In this document: positions 7,234 to 13,948 of the stretch, in pieces
Layout of the letters: each line of letters starts with the position of its first letter
Numbering within the stretch: position 1 is the first letter of the stretch
Assembly: GCA_027886925.1 (NCBI GenBank)
Contig: JAPCJN010000010.1
Span: forward strand, 1 to 18,142
DNA from: Nitrososphaerota archaeon
GTDB lineage: Archaea; Thermoproteota; Nitrososphaeria; Nitrososphaerales; UBA183
Direction: 5' to 3'
Length of the DNA stretch: 18,142 bases
The notes under the pieces: model-generated
Told to the model about the DNA's origin: nothing
The model's database searches: none
What the model saw: only the letters and a program-made list of their open reading frames with translations
Program-made: the position numbers and the translations under genes

Positions 7234-8991
7234 CTAGCTCACTGTTACAGACTTCGCCAGGTTCCTCGGATAGTCTGGGTTAGTGTTCCTCTGAAGGGCG
7301 ATGTGGTACGCGAGGAGCTGTATCGGCAATATCTCGAGTATCGCGAAGAGCTGCTCAGGAACTCGCGGGATCCTGATCCAATGGTCATACACGCCGTTGG
7401 GCTGGTCTGAGACGCCTATTATCTTCGCGCCGCGTGCCTTCACTTCGTGCGCCGACGCGAGCGTGTTGGAGTGCGTCGCGTCGGACGGGTTGAAGACGAG
7501 CACGTATGAGCTCGAGTCAAGCAAGGCCAGGGGGCCGTGTTTCAGTTCCCCGCTAGGCATCGCCTCCGCATGGATATACGCGAGCTCTTTGAGCTTCAAG
7601 GACGCTTCGCAAGCGATGAAATAGTGCACTCCGTCGCCTAGCACGTAGATGTCAGGGACGTCCTTTAGCTCCTTTGAGAGTCTGCGAATAGACTCGTCGT
7701 CTGCAAATATCTTCGCCATCTCCCCGGGCACGCTCTGCATGTCGAAATCATTGCCTCCGCACACGATGTCGTTCAGGGCGTAGAGCACAGCGAGCTGGGA
7801 AGTGAAACTCTTGGTCGCAGCGACCCCGATTTCAGGTCCGCAGTTGAGCCCTACCGATATCGCCGAGAGCCGGGCGAGCGAGGACGTCTCGACGTTCACC
7901 AATGAGGCCACCGTCGCGCCGCGCTCTCTGGCGATGGTCGCCGCCTCTAGAACGTCCGCACTCTCCCCGCTTTGAGAGAGCGCCAACAGGATGGAGCGCT
8001 GGTCAAGATTCATCGGAGAGAACTGGGCCTCGCTAGAGATGATGGGTTCCATCCTTATCCCCGCATACTGCGAGAACAGGTGCTTCCCAACCAGTGCCGC
8101 GTTGTAGCTACTACCGCTGCCTGTTATGTAGATGACGTCGGCCTGCCTTATCATCGCGGCGAGGATTCCGAGCTCCGTCTTGGACCGAGCCCCCGCCTTC
8201 GTGATGGCCATTGGCTGGTCGTGTATCTCCTTGAGCGTGTAGTGGACGTAGTCGCCTTTCGTGGCGTCGCCCAGCTCGTTGGAGACCCTCACGAGGTGGT
8301 GCTCTACTGGAGTGCCCCCAAAGTCAGACACGCGGATCGTTTGCGGACCAATCCATACGAACTGTCCGTTGTCAAGGTAGATCACCTGGTCGGCTTCCTC
8401 CACGAACCCCATTATGTCGCTGGACACGAAGACCCCGTTTCTCCCCATGCCGAGGATTAGGGGGGCATGGTTCCTCGCTCCGACTAGCGTCCCGTCATCC
8501 ATTAGCGCGACGAAGGCATATCTGCCCTTCAGCTCTCTCAGGGTCTCTGAGACGGACTCCTCCACGGTCATCCCCAGGTCGCGGTTGCACTGCAGGACGT
8601 TCGCGATCACTTCGCTGTCTGTCTGGCTCCTGAAGAGATAGCCGCGCTGGCCTACCTCCGCCTTGAGCTGCTCGTAGTTCTCTATGATGCCGTTGTGGAC
8701 GATCGCTATCTTGCCCGACCAAGAGAGATGAGGGTGCGCATTCGCCTCGCTAACCCCCCCATGCGTGGCCCATCGAGTGTGCCCGATCCCTATGCTCCCC
8801 GGCAGTCCGTCAAGCTGTTTGGAGGTGTTCACCTGTTCCACTTTGCCCACGCCCTTGCTAACAACGATTCTACCTTCCGAGACGGTCGCGATACCAGCGC
8901 TGTCGTAACCTCGGTATTCCATCCGCCTCAAGGCTCTGACGAGCAGCGGCGCCGCATCCCTAGAGCCCATATAGCCGATGATCGAGCACAA
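7234..8991 (-). CDS. glmS: Glutamine--fructose-6-phosphate aminotransferase (isomerizing)
   Basis: This 585-residue protein converts fructose-6-phosphate and glutamine to glucosamine-6-phosphate, the first committed step to UDP-GlcNAc, in the cytoplasm. The N-terminal nucleophile is Cys2 (M-C-S-I-I-G), exposed after Met removal. Glutaminase motifs are R-G-Y-D-S-A-G-I (27-34), H-T-R-W-A-T-H-G (71-78), H-N-G-I-I-E-N-Y (99-106) and Q-T-D-S-E (123-127). The linker is K-E-I-H-D-Q-P (254-260). The two SIS isomerase domains carry G-S-G-S-S-Y (291-296), S-Q-S-G-E-S (339-344), C-G-P-E-I-G (384-389) and G-E-L-K-H-G-P (481-487); the C-terminus is N-L-A-K-S-V-T-V-S. Length and all active-site motifs are normal. 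The start is a TTG at 8991; a TATA box centred 26 nt upstream makes this leaderless. The gene is divergent from the Pel-like operon and likely feeds it. Confidence 0.97.
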   Translation of the reverse strand: MCSIIGYMGSRDAAPLLVRALRRMEYRGYDSAGIATVSEGRIVVSKGVGKVEQVNTSKQLDGLPGSIGIGHTRWATHGGVSEANAHPHLSWSGKIAIVHNGIIENYEQLKAEVGQRGYLFRSQTDSEVIANVLQCNRDLGMTVEESVSETLRELKGRYAFVALMDDGTLVGARNHAPLILGMGRNGVFVSSDIMGFVEEADQVIYLDNGQFVWIGPQTIRVSDFGGTPVEHHLVRVSNELGDATKGDYVHYTLKEIHDQPMAITKAGARSKTELGILAAMIRQADVIYITGSGSSYNAALVGKHLFSQYAGIRMEPIISSEAQFSPMNLDQRSILLALSQSGESADVLEAATIARERGATVASLVNVETSSLARLSAISVGLNCGPEIGVAATKSFTSQLAVLYALNDIVCGGNDFDMQSVPGEMAKIFADDESIRRLSKELKDVPDIYVLGDGVHYFIACEASLKLKELAYIHAEAMPSGELKHGPLALLDSSSYVLVFNPSDATHSNTLASAHEVKARGAKIIGVSDQPNGVYDHWIRIPRVPEQLFAILEILPIQLLAYHIALQRNTNPDYPRNLAKSVTVS

Positions 8992-9013
8992 TGGGAAGGC
9001 ATCTGACTAGACC

Positions 9014-9021
9014 ATAAATAA
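9014..9021 (-). promoter_or_regulatory. TATA box of glmS
   Basis: TTATTTAT on the minus strand, centred 26.5 nt from the first base of the TTG at 8991. The distance predicts transcription starting at the start codon itself. Confidence 0.65.
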
Positions 9022-9045
9022 CGGATGGGCAACTTTCCTAAGGAG

Positions 9046-9089
9046 GCATCTACTGGTCGATTGCTCCGCATCTACTAGTTGATTGCTCC
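9046..9089. repeat. 22-bp tandem direct repeat between divergent promoters
   Basis: Two head-to-tail copies, 9046-9067 and 9068-9089, begin GCATCTACT and end GATTGCTCC. They differ only at the 10th (G/A) and 13th (C/T) positions, so 20 of 22 bases agree. The pair sits between the glmS TATA box (9014-9021) and that of the TPR-PelF operon (9110-9115), with the copies 55-98 nt upstream of the predicted glmS start and 52-95 nt upstream of the operon start. Spacing of exactly 22 bp, about two helical turns, would place two bound proteins on the same face of the DNA. A shared operator is an inference. Confidence 0.7.
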
Positions 9090-9109
9090 CGTAGAAACCT
9101 AAGTCCGGC

Positions 9110-9115
9110 TTAAAA
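9110..9115 (+). promoter_or_regulatory. TATA-like box of the Pel-like operon
   Basis: TTAAAA, preceded by GGC, centred 28 nt before TTG 9141. It is the only AT-rich element near the right distance and fits a leaderless message. Confidence 0.5.
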
Positions 9116-9140
9116 CGTCATCAACGAACCAATCTCGACT

Positions 9141-9770
9141 TTGCAAGCGGCAACGTGGAAGGACAAAATAACCGACGCCTCCAACTCGTGGCTCGGCGCG
9201 ATGAGGATGGAGGAAGACGGGCGGCTTCTTGAGGCCTCCATCCTGTACCTCAAAGATGCGTCCCAATCAGTCATGCAGGAGTTGGGGGCGCGTGCTGCCC
9301 TAAGCTGCGCGTGCGCAGCGAGCTGCCTCGAGAATATGGGCAAGATCAACGCGGCGCGCAACCTCTACTTCGAGGCAGCCAAGATTTTCGAGGAAACAGC
9401 GGAAGCGGTGTTCGGGTCGTCGATACGGGAGGCGCTCTGGCTGCTTCAGGAAGCGCACGACTACTACATCATCGGTGGTGACGGCCAGAAGGCCAGCCAA
9501 CTCTACGACAGGTGCGCCTCGCTCGCGAGGAAGTCTAGCCCTTTCATCACCGGTGAGACGCTCGACAACGTCCTCCGAATAAGGCGCGACGCACAGGCGA
9601 GACCAATCGCGTTATCCGTTGAGCCGCAGAGTTCTGACGTGAACGGAGCGATTGAGGGGTTCCTTCGCCTCCGGGACGCTCGAAGCTCCGTTGCCCGTCC
9701 GAAGCGTCGGGCCAACGAGACGAAACGGTCTCAGGGGAGGCCTTCAATTGAGAAGAGTATTGTTAGTTAA
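9141..9770 (+). CDS. TPR-like helical repeat protein, first gene of the Pel-like operon
   Basis: The 209-residue product consists of helix pairs of TPR/SEL1 character: A-M-R-M-E-E-D-G-R-L-L-E-A-S-I-L-Y-L, then L-E-N-M-G-K-I-N-A-A-R-N-L-Y-F-E-A-A, then E-A-H-D-Y-Y-I-I-G-G-D-G-Q-K-A-S-Q-L-Y, with the small-residue and aromatic spacing of TPR units. The last 60 residues are basic and probably disordered. There is no signal peptide or membrane segment, so it is cytoplasmic, presumably a scaffold for the enzymes encoded downstream. Bacterial Pel operons also encode a TPR protein (PelE, and parts of PelB), but those are membrane-bound and I see no specific resemblance. The start is a TTG at 9141, 28 nt after a TATA-like box. 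The stop (9768-9770) overlaps the next gene by 23 nt, implying coupled translation. Confidence 0.7.
   Translation: MQAATWKDKITDASNSWLGAMRMEEDGRLLEASILYLKDASQSVMQELGARAALSCACAASCLENMGKINAARNLYFEAAKIFEETAEAVFGSSIREALWLLQEAHDYYIIGGDGQKASQLYDRCASLARKSSPFITGETLDNVLRIRRDAQARPIALSVEPQSSDVNGAIEGFLRLRDARSSVARPKRRANETKRSQGRPSIEKSIVS
9734..9740 (+). promoter_or_regulatory. Shine-Dalgarno site deciding the PelF-like start
   Basis: GGGGAGG ends 7 nt before the TTG at 9748 inside the coding region of the upstream TPR gene. The longer in-frame start at 9652 lacks such a site and would add 32 residues that merely shadow the upstream gene, so 9748 is preferred. Confidence 0.65.
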
Positions 9771-11238
9771 CTGGGACGGTTATCCAAACATCTCGACAGG
9801 CGGGGTGTTCACTTGGGAGAAGGCCCTAGTCGAGGAGCTCACCGACTGGCAGTTCGTGATCTTCAACCAGCTCTCCAATTCAAACTCCAATGGTTCGTTC
9901 AAGGTCCCTAAGAACGTCACCAAGGTGGTAGCGCTGCCGCTGTTCGGAGCCAACAGGTACGAGGAGTTCTCGCACCAGCCGTTCGTCGGCAGGGTCCTTG
10001 GCACATCGGAGAGGACCATCGAAAGGCACTTCGAGCCGCTCTTCCTGCGTTTTGCCTCCAGGATAATCTCGCCAGACTGCCAGCCATCCGAGGTCATCGA
10101 GTGCGTCCTCGACCTTCATGCTTTTCTCATGAGGTTCGATTACAAGAAGTGCGTCGAGAGCCCGGCGGTCTGGGAAGGCTTTCTCAGACTGCTGCGGGAC
10201 GATCCGCTCTATAGAGAGATGAGCTTGAACGAGGCTCTTCGTGCCTATCAGATGATGCAGAGGTTGACACAGACCATTTCCATCGACCTGCCGAAGGTGG
10301 ACATCGTCCACTGCTCCCTCGCCTGGATGCCCTCACTGCTCGCCATAGTCGAGAAAGCCAAGTATAGCTGCCCTGTCATCATCACAGAACACGGAGTCGC
10401 GCTCAGGGAGCTGCTGCTCTACTACAATGGGTACACCTACGACGAGGCGTCCAAGGTGATGATGAAGGTGATTGCCACCAACATCGTGAAGACGCTTTAC
10501 GGGGTCGCAGACATCATCGCCCCGGTCTGCGCCGCGAACACCGAGTGGGAGCTGATTTTGGGCGTCCCCGCCGAGAAGATCAGGGTGATCTACAACGGTA
10601 TCGACACAAAGCGATTCAGACCGATGTCTGTCGTGCGAAAGACGGACCGGCCGATCGTCGTCTCCGTTGGGAGGATCGAAATCTTCAAGGACTTGGTCTC
10701 GTTGATCACCGCGATCGGGGAAGTCAAGAAGGAGATACCCAACATCCAGTGCCTCATCTACGGTGAGGGAGGCGATCTGGACTACTGCAGGAAATGCGTG
10801 GAGACGGTCGAGTCGCTAGGCCTGAAAGACAACGTCAAGTTCATGGGCAAAACCAAGGAGCCCGAGAAGGCGTACAACATGGGAGACGTCGTCGCTATGA
10901 GCAGCGTAACCGAGGCGTTCCCGTTCGCAGCGATCGAAGCGATGGCCTGCGGCAAGCCCGTGGTCGCGACCGACGTCGGAGGGACCCGGGAGGCCATCGA
11001 AGGATGCGGCATCCTGGTGAGGAGTAGGAACTCCACCGAGCTGGCTAGGGGGATCGTGAAGCTCCTCAAGGACAGAGAGCTCAGAGTCCGCCTAGGCGGC
11101 GCAGCCATTGAGAGGGTGAGGGAGAAATTCGAGCTCTCCGCCTCTGCCAACCAATACCGGGTTCTATACGAGGAGTTGGTAGGTCGCCCCGCCGTGGCTC
11201 CTGTCCGCAAAGACCCGCAGCTGGTGGTCGCGCGATGA
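9748..11238 (+). CDS. pelF: PelF-like GT4 family glycosyltransferase
   Basis: The 496-residue cytoplasmic enzyme transfers sugar from a UDP-sugar to a growing glycan. The N-terminal half has PelF (DUF3492) features: N-I-S-T-G-G-V-F-T-W-E-K (14-25), N-V-T-K-V-V-A-L-P-L-F-G...R-Y-E-E-F, a DYKK...W block, then a D-I-V-H-C-S strand and the signature T-E-H-G-V (E214-H215-G216). The C-terminal half is a classic GT4 domain: Y-N-G-I-D, V-S-V-G-R-I, E389-x7-E397 in T-E-A-F-P-F-A-A-I-E-A-M, and V-V-A-T-D-V-G-G-T-R-E. In bacteria PelF makes the Pel polymer from UDP-GlcNAc/UDP-GalNAc; the archaeal substrate is unknown. The start is TTG 9748 with a GGGGAGG site. The stop overlaps the epimerase start (ATGA, 11235-11238). 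An ordinary GT4 unrelated to Pel is the main alternative, but the EHG block and the PelG-like neighbour argue for PelF. Confidence 0.85.
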   Translation: MRRVLLVNWDGYPNISTGGVFTWEKALVEELTDWQFVIFNQLSNSNSNGSFKVPKNVTKVVALPLFGANRYEEFSHQPFVGRVLGTSERTIERHFEPLFLRFASRIISPDCQPSEVIECVLDLHAFLMRFDYKKCVESPAVWEGFLRLLRDDPLYREMSLNEALRAYQMMQRLTQTISIDLPKVDIVHCSLAWMPSLLAIVEKAKYSCPVIITEHGVALRELLLYYNGYTYDEASKVMMKVIATNIVKTLYGVADIIAPVCAANTEWELILGVPAEKIRVIYNGIDTKRFRPMSVVRKTDRPIVVSVGRIEIFKDLVSLITAIGEVKKEIPNIQCLIYGEGGDLDYCRKCVETVESLGLKDNVKFMGKTKEPEKAYNMGDVVAMSSVTEAFPFAAIEAMACGKPVVATDVGGTREAIEGCGILVRSRNSTELARGIVKLLKDRELRVRLGGAAIERVREKFELSASANQYRVLYEELVGRPAVAPVRKDPQLVVAR

Positions 11239-12212
11239 AAGTATCGCGGGCTATCGTGACAGGCGGGGCGGGGTTCATCGGCAGCCACATCGTCGATGAG
11301 CTGATCCGGAGGGGCGTCGAGACCTATGTTGTCGACGACTTGAGCACCGGAAGGCTCGACAACTTGAGTCAGCACAGAGGCGACGACCGGCTGCACATGG
11401 TCATCGGTGACGGAAGAACGATAGGTTCGTTGTTGGCCGACGTCCAAAACATCGATGTCCTGTTCCACGAGGCGGCTATCGCGAACGTCCTCCGTTCGGT
11501 GAAGGAGCCCATGGTCGTGCACGACGTGAACGTAAACATGAGCCTTGAGGTCATGAACTTCTGCCGTGAGAAGGGAATCAGGAGGATGATTTTCGCCTCA
11601 TCGGCCGCGGTATACGGTGTGCTGGGAAGCGTAAAGGCGAACGAGGGCATCACTGGCCGTCCATCGTCCCCCTACGGCGCATCGAAGCTGGCCGTGGAGG
11701 ACTACCTTCACGCCTATCATTCTACTTATGGTCTTGAGCCTGTGGCGCTGAGATACTTCAACGTCTACGGGCCGAGGCAGGCCATGAGCGACTACAGCGG
11801 CGTGATCACCCTGTTCATCAACAGGATGCTCCGGCGACAACCTGTCACAATCTACGGGGACGGAAGTCAAACTCGCGACTTCGTCAACGTAAGAGACATC
11901 GTGCAGGCGAACATCCTGGGGGTGGAGAGGGACGACGCCGTCGGTGAGGTGTTCAACGTCGCCTCTGGCGAGTCCACGAGTATCTTGCAGCTCTACGATA
12001 TCTTGAGGTCGGTCACCCACGCACGCGACCTCGAGCCCGTCTTCGCGCCACCCCGCCCGGGCGACGTGAGGCTTGGGATGTCCTCGATCGACAAGATTGA
12101 GGAGGCTCTTGGCTACAGAAAGAGCGTCTCGATGGAGACGGGTCTGCACGAGCTCTTGCGCTACACGCTCTCACAATTGGAGGTCCAGGTCCAGCAACAG
12201 CAGCGCTGGTAG
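11235..12212 (+). CDS. NAD-dependent UDP-sugar 4-epimerase (GalE/PelX-like extended SDR)
   Basis: The 325-residue cytoplasmic enzyme belongs to the extended short-chain dehydrogenases. It shows the NAD-binding G-G-A-G-F-I-G-S (10-17), an acidic adenine-binding strand V-V-D-D-L-S-T-G (32-39), the S-S-A-A-V-Y-G strand (122-128, Ser123 proposed catalytic) and Y147-x3-K151 in S-P-Y-G-A-S-K. The later N-V-Y-G-P-R-Q and Y-G-D-G-S-Q-T-R-D-F-V-N-V-R-D motifs are typical of UDP-glucose/UDP-GlcNAc 4-epimerases. In bacteria PelX, a UDP-GlcNAc 4-epimerase, supplies UDP-GalNAc to the Pel polymer; the position between PelF- and PelG-like genes suggests the same job. UDP-glucose/galactose or other NDP-sugars remain possible. 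The ATG overlaps the preceding stop by four bases, so translation is coupled. Confidence 0.9.
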   Translation: MKVSRAIVTGGAGFIGSHIVDELIRRGVETYVVDDLSTGRLDNLSQHRGDDRLHMVIGDGRTIGSLLADVQNIDVLFHEAAIANVLRSVKEPMVVHDVNVNMSLEVMNFCREKGIRRMIFASSAAVYGVLGSVKANEGITGRPSSPYGASKLAVEDYLHAYHSTYGLEPVALRYFNVYGPRQAMSDYSGVITLFINRMLRRQPVTIYGDGSQTRDFVNVRDIVQANILGVERDDAVGEVFNVASGESTSILQLYDILRSVTHARDLEPVFAPPRPGDVRLGMSSIDKIEEALGYRKSVSMETGLHELLRYTLSQLEVQVQQQQRW

Positions 12213-12215
12213 TGG

Positions 12216-13865
12216 TTGTCGTTGGAGAGAACCGCTACCGGCACCGCCTCACAAGCTGAGGCGAGGGTATTCGTTCTGAAGGCGGCGAGGTCCGTGGCGG
12301 AACTGCAGCCGAAGGTGAACAACGTCGCCGACGTCATGGTGTTCCTCGAAGTCCTCGGCTACACCAAGCACGACGCGCTGCGGAACGGCTTTTCGGATCT
12401 CTATGGTTTGTCGCGCGAGATCTTCGAGTTCCTTGATATCCTCGAACCTCACGAGGAGATGCAGCTCGCCACGCTCGAGACCTACGTAAAGGTCCCCGGG
12501 GCCGCGAAGAGGGTCGCGGAGGGGTTCGCCCTATCTTTCGGGTGGCTCGGCTCGCTCATCCTGCTATTCATCGCAGGGGTATCCCTATGGCTATCCATGC
12601 TGCTCCCACTCAAAGTGACGACAGTCTTCATGGCGGGCCTGTTCGCGGGGATGTTCATAACGGAGGGACCAGTCCAAGGCTTCAACAGGCTCTTCACTTT
12701 CTATCACGATCAGGGCAACTTGACCGAGGCGAAGCGAGTCCTGAAGAGGGCGTATCTCACAGTGGGGGCGGTGGTCGCACTCGCCGCGGCGGGGCTCTAC
12801 GGCGTTGCGATGCTCACGGGCTTCCCCCTCGACCTGTTCGAGGTCGGGCTCATCGGCATGGTCACCGTCTCTTTCCACAGGGTGACGTACGCCATCATCT
12901 ATTCCCTGAAAAAGGTCCTTCACCTTATCTTCTCCTACTCAATCGCGTTCTCTCTCCTGCTCTACGTCTACTTCGAGATGGGAGACGTCGTTCCGGAGGC
13001 CACGACGCGTTACTTCTACGCGCTGGTCGCTGCGCTCGTCGTCCTCACTGCGTTCGCCTTCTATGACCAGTTCGAGGTCCTGAGCGGCAAGTCCTTCCGG
13101 GGGGAACGCAACACGCCCTCGTTCTTCAGGCAGGTCACGTTCAACAAGAGGACCATAAGGTCGAGGTTCTCTGTCCAGTTTTGGGAGACTCTGCCTAACT
13201 ACCTCTTCGGCACCTTCTTCTTCTCTATGGTCTTCGGCGACAGGATCCTCTCCTGGTTCTTCAACCCAGTACACGAGGTCAATGGAATAACGCTGCCTTT
13301 CGTCTTTAACTCCGCCTATCACGCGGGTGCAGACCCCGCTCTTTTGGTCATCTTCCCGGCGCTGATCATCCAATACGCGATGATGAGCCCTGTCTTCGCC
13401 CAGGTGAGTAACAGCACGTTGGGGCTCGCCGTCACAGAGGTGAAGAAAGTCCAGGCCCTCCTGCAGGCTCGGTATGCGAAAGTGATGGCCACTTCGGTGT
13501 TCTCGTCAGTCGCTGTCGCCGCTGCCCTGAATTACCTCGCACCAATGGTCCTCCCCGCGACTTCGCTGAGTCCCACCAGCCTTCGGATACTTCATCTAGC
13601 CTCGGTCGCGGACGTGCTGCTGGTAGTCTTCTTCGCGAACAGCGCGTTCATGATAATGATGAATAGGGCCGAGGGACTGGCGATGTTGGCATTGGCCGGG
13701 ACTCTCGTTGTATTCTTAGTGGGTTTCGCGCTCGCCCAGACTGGGTTCCAGAACCTGGCCGTGGCCTACCTTATGGCCACCGCCTCAGTCGCTTCTGTAT
13801 CGACGGCCTACGTGCTTACCAACTTGAAGCACGCATCCAGCATGTTCCTGTCTCGCTATGTGTGA
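12216..13865 (+). CDS. PelG-like polytopic membrane protein (putative polysaccharide translocase)
   Basis: The 549-residue product has a soluble N-terminal region (about 1-105) and then about twelve hydrophobic helices to the C-terminus. Around 327-348 lies P-N-Y-L-F-G-T-F-F-F-S-M-V-F-G-D-R-I-L-S-W, preceded by an E-T residue pair, resembling the central 'lPyflfG.lyf.flf.DRl.aW' block of PelG, a MOP-superfamily-like protein proposed to move Pel across the membrane. Bacterial PelG is about 450 residues; the N-terminal helical region (A-R-S-V-A-E-L, F-L-E-V-L-G-Y, G-L-S-R-E-I-F-E-F-L) is extra and may interact with the PelF-like enzyme. The start is TTG 12216, three bases after the epimerase stop; TTG 12222 is an alternative. 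PelG identity rests on this motif, topology and neighbours; another MOP-type flippase is the alternative. Confidence 0.75.
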   Translation: MSLERTATGTASQAEARVFVLKAARSVAELQPKVNNVADVMVFLEVLGYTKHDALRNGFSDLYGLSREIFEFLDILEPHEEMQLATLETYVKVPGAAKRVAEGFALSFGWLGSLILLFIAGVSLWLSMLLPLKVTTVFMAGLFAGMFITEGPVQGFNRLFTFYHDQGNLTEAKRVLKRAYLTVGAVVALAAAGLYGVAMLTGFPLDLFEVGLIGMVTVSFHRVTYAIIYSLKKVLHLIFSYSIAFSLLLYVYFEMGDVVPEATTRYFYALVAALVVLTAFAFYDQFEVLSGKSFRGERNTPSFFRQVTFNKRTIRSRFSVQFWETLPNYLFGTFFFSMVFGDRILSWFFNPVHEVNGITLPFVFNSAYHAGADPALLVIFPALIIQYAMMSPVFAQVSNSTLGLAVTEVKKVQALLQARYAKVMATSVFSSVAVAAALNYLAPMVLPATSLSPTSLRILHLASVADVLLVVFFANSAFMIMMNRAEGLAMLALAGTLVVFLVGFALAQTGFQNLAVAYLMATASVASVSTAYVLTNLKHASSMFLSRYV

Positions 13866-13948
13866 ATCCTTGTCTTTCATCTCGGCCATGACAAGACTTG
13901 GCTAGCTCAGTGGATGTCCGCATAGCTGTCGGTCGGTGATCGAAAGGA

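Noticed and set aside
9046..9089. Tandem repeat considered as a CRISPR fragment or attachment site
   Set aside because: There are no spacers between the two copies, no further copies, no integrase and no tRNA next to it; the promoter position fits an operator better.
9652..9747. Longer N-terminus for the PelF-like protein from 9652
   Set aside because: The extra 32 residues merely overlap the TPR gene in another frame, while the TTG at 9748 has a GGGGAGG site and begins a typical GT-B first strand.
10782..11522. Long minus-strand open frame (246 codons) across the PelF-like/epimerase junction
   Set aside because: It spans two well-supported genes on the other strand and has a Ser/Thr/Pro-rich composition without motifs.
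13898..13948. tRNA-like string TTGGCTAGCTCAGTGG upstream of the kinase gene
   Set aside because: It resembles a D-arm, but no matching acceptor ends, anticodon arm or proper T-arm (GGTTCGAATCC type) can be paired around it, and a full tRNA would run into the kinase reading frame.
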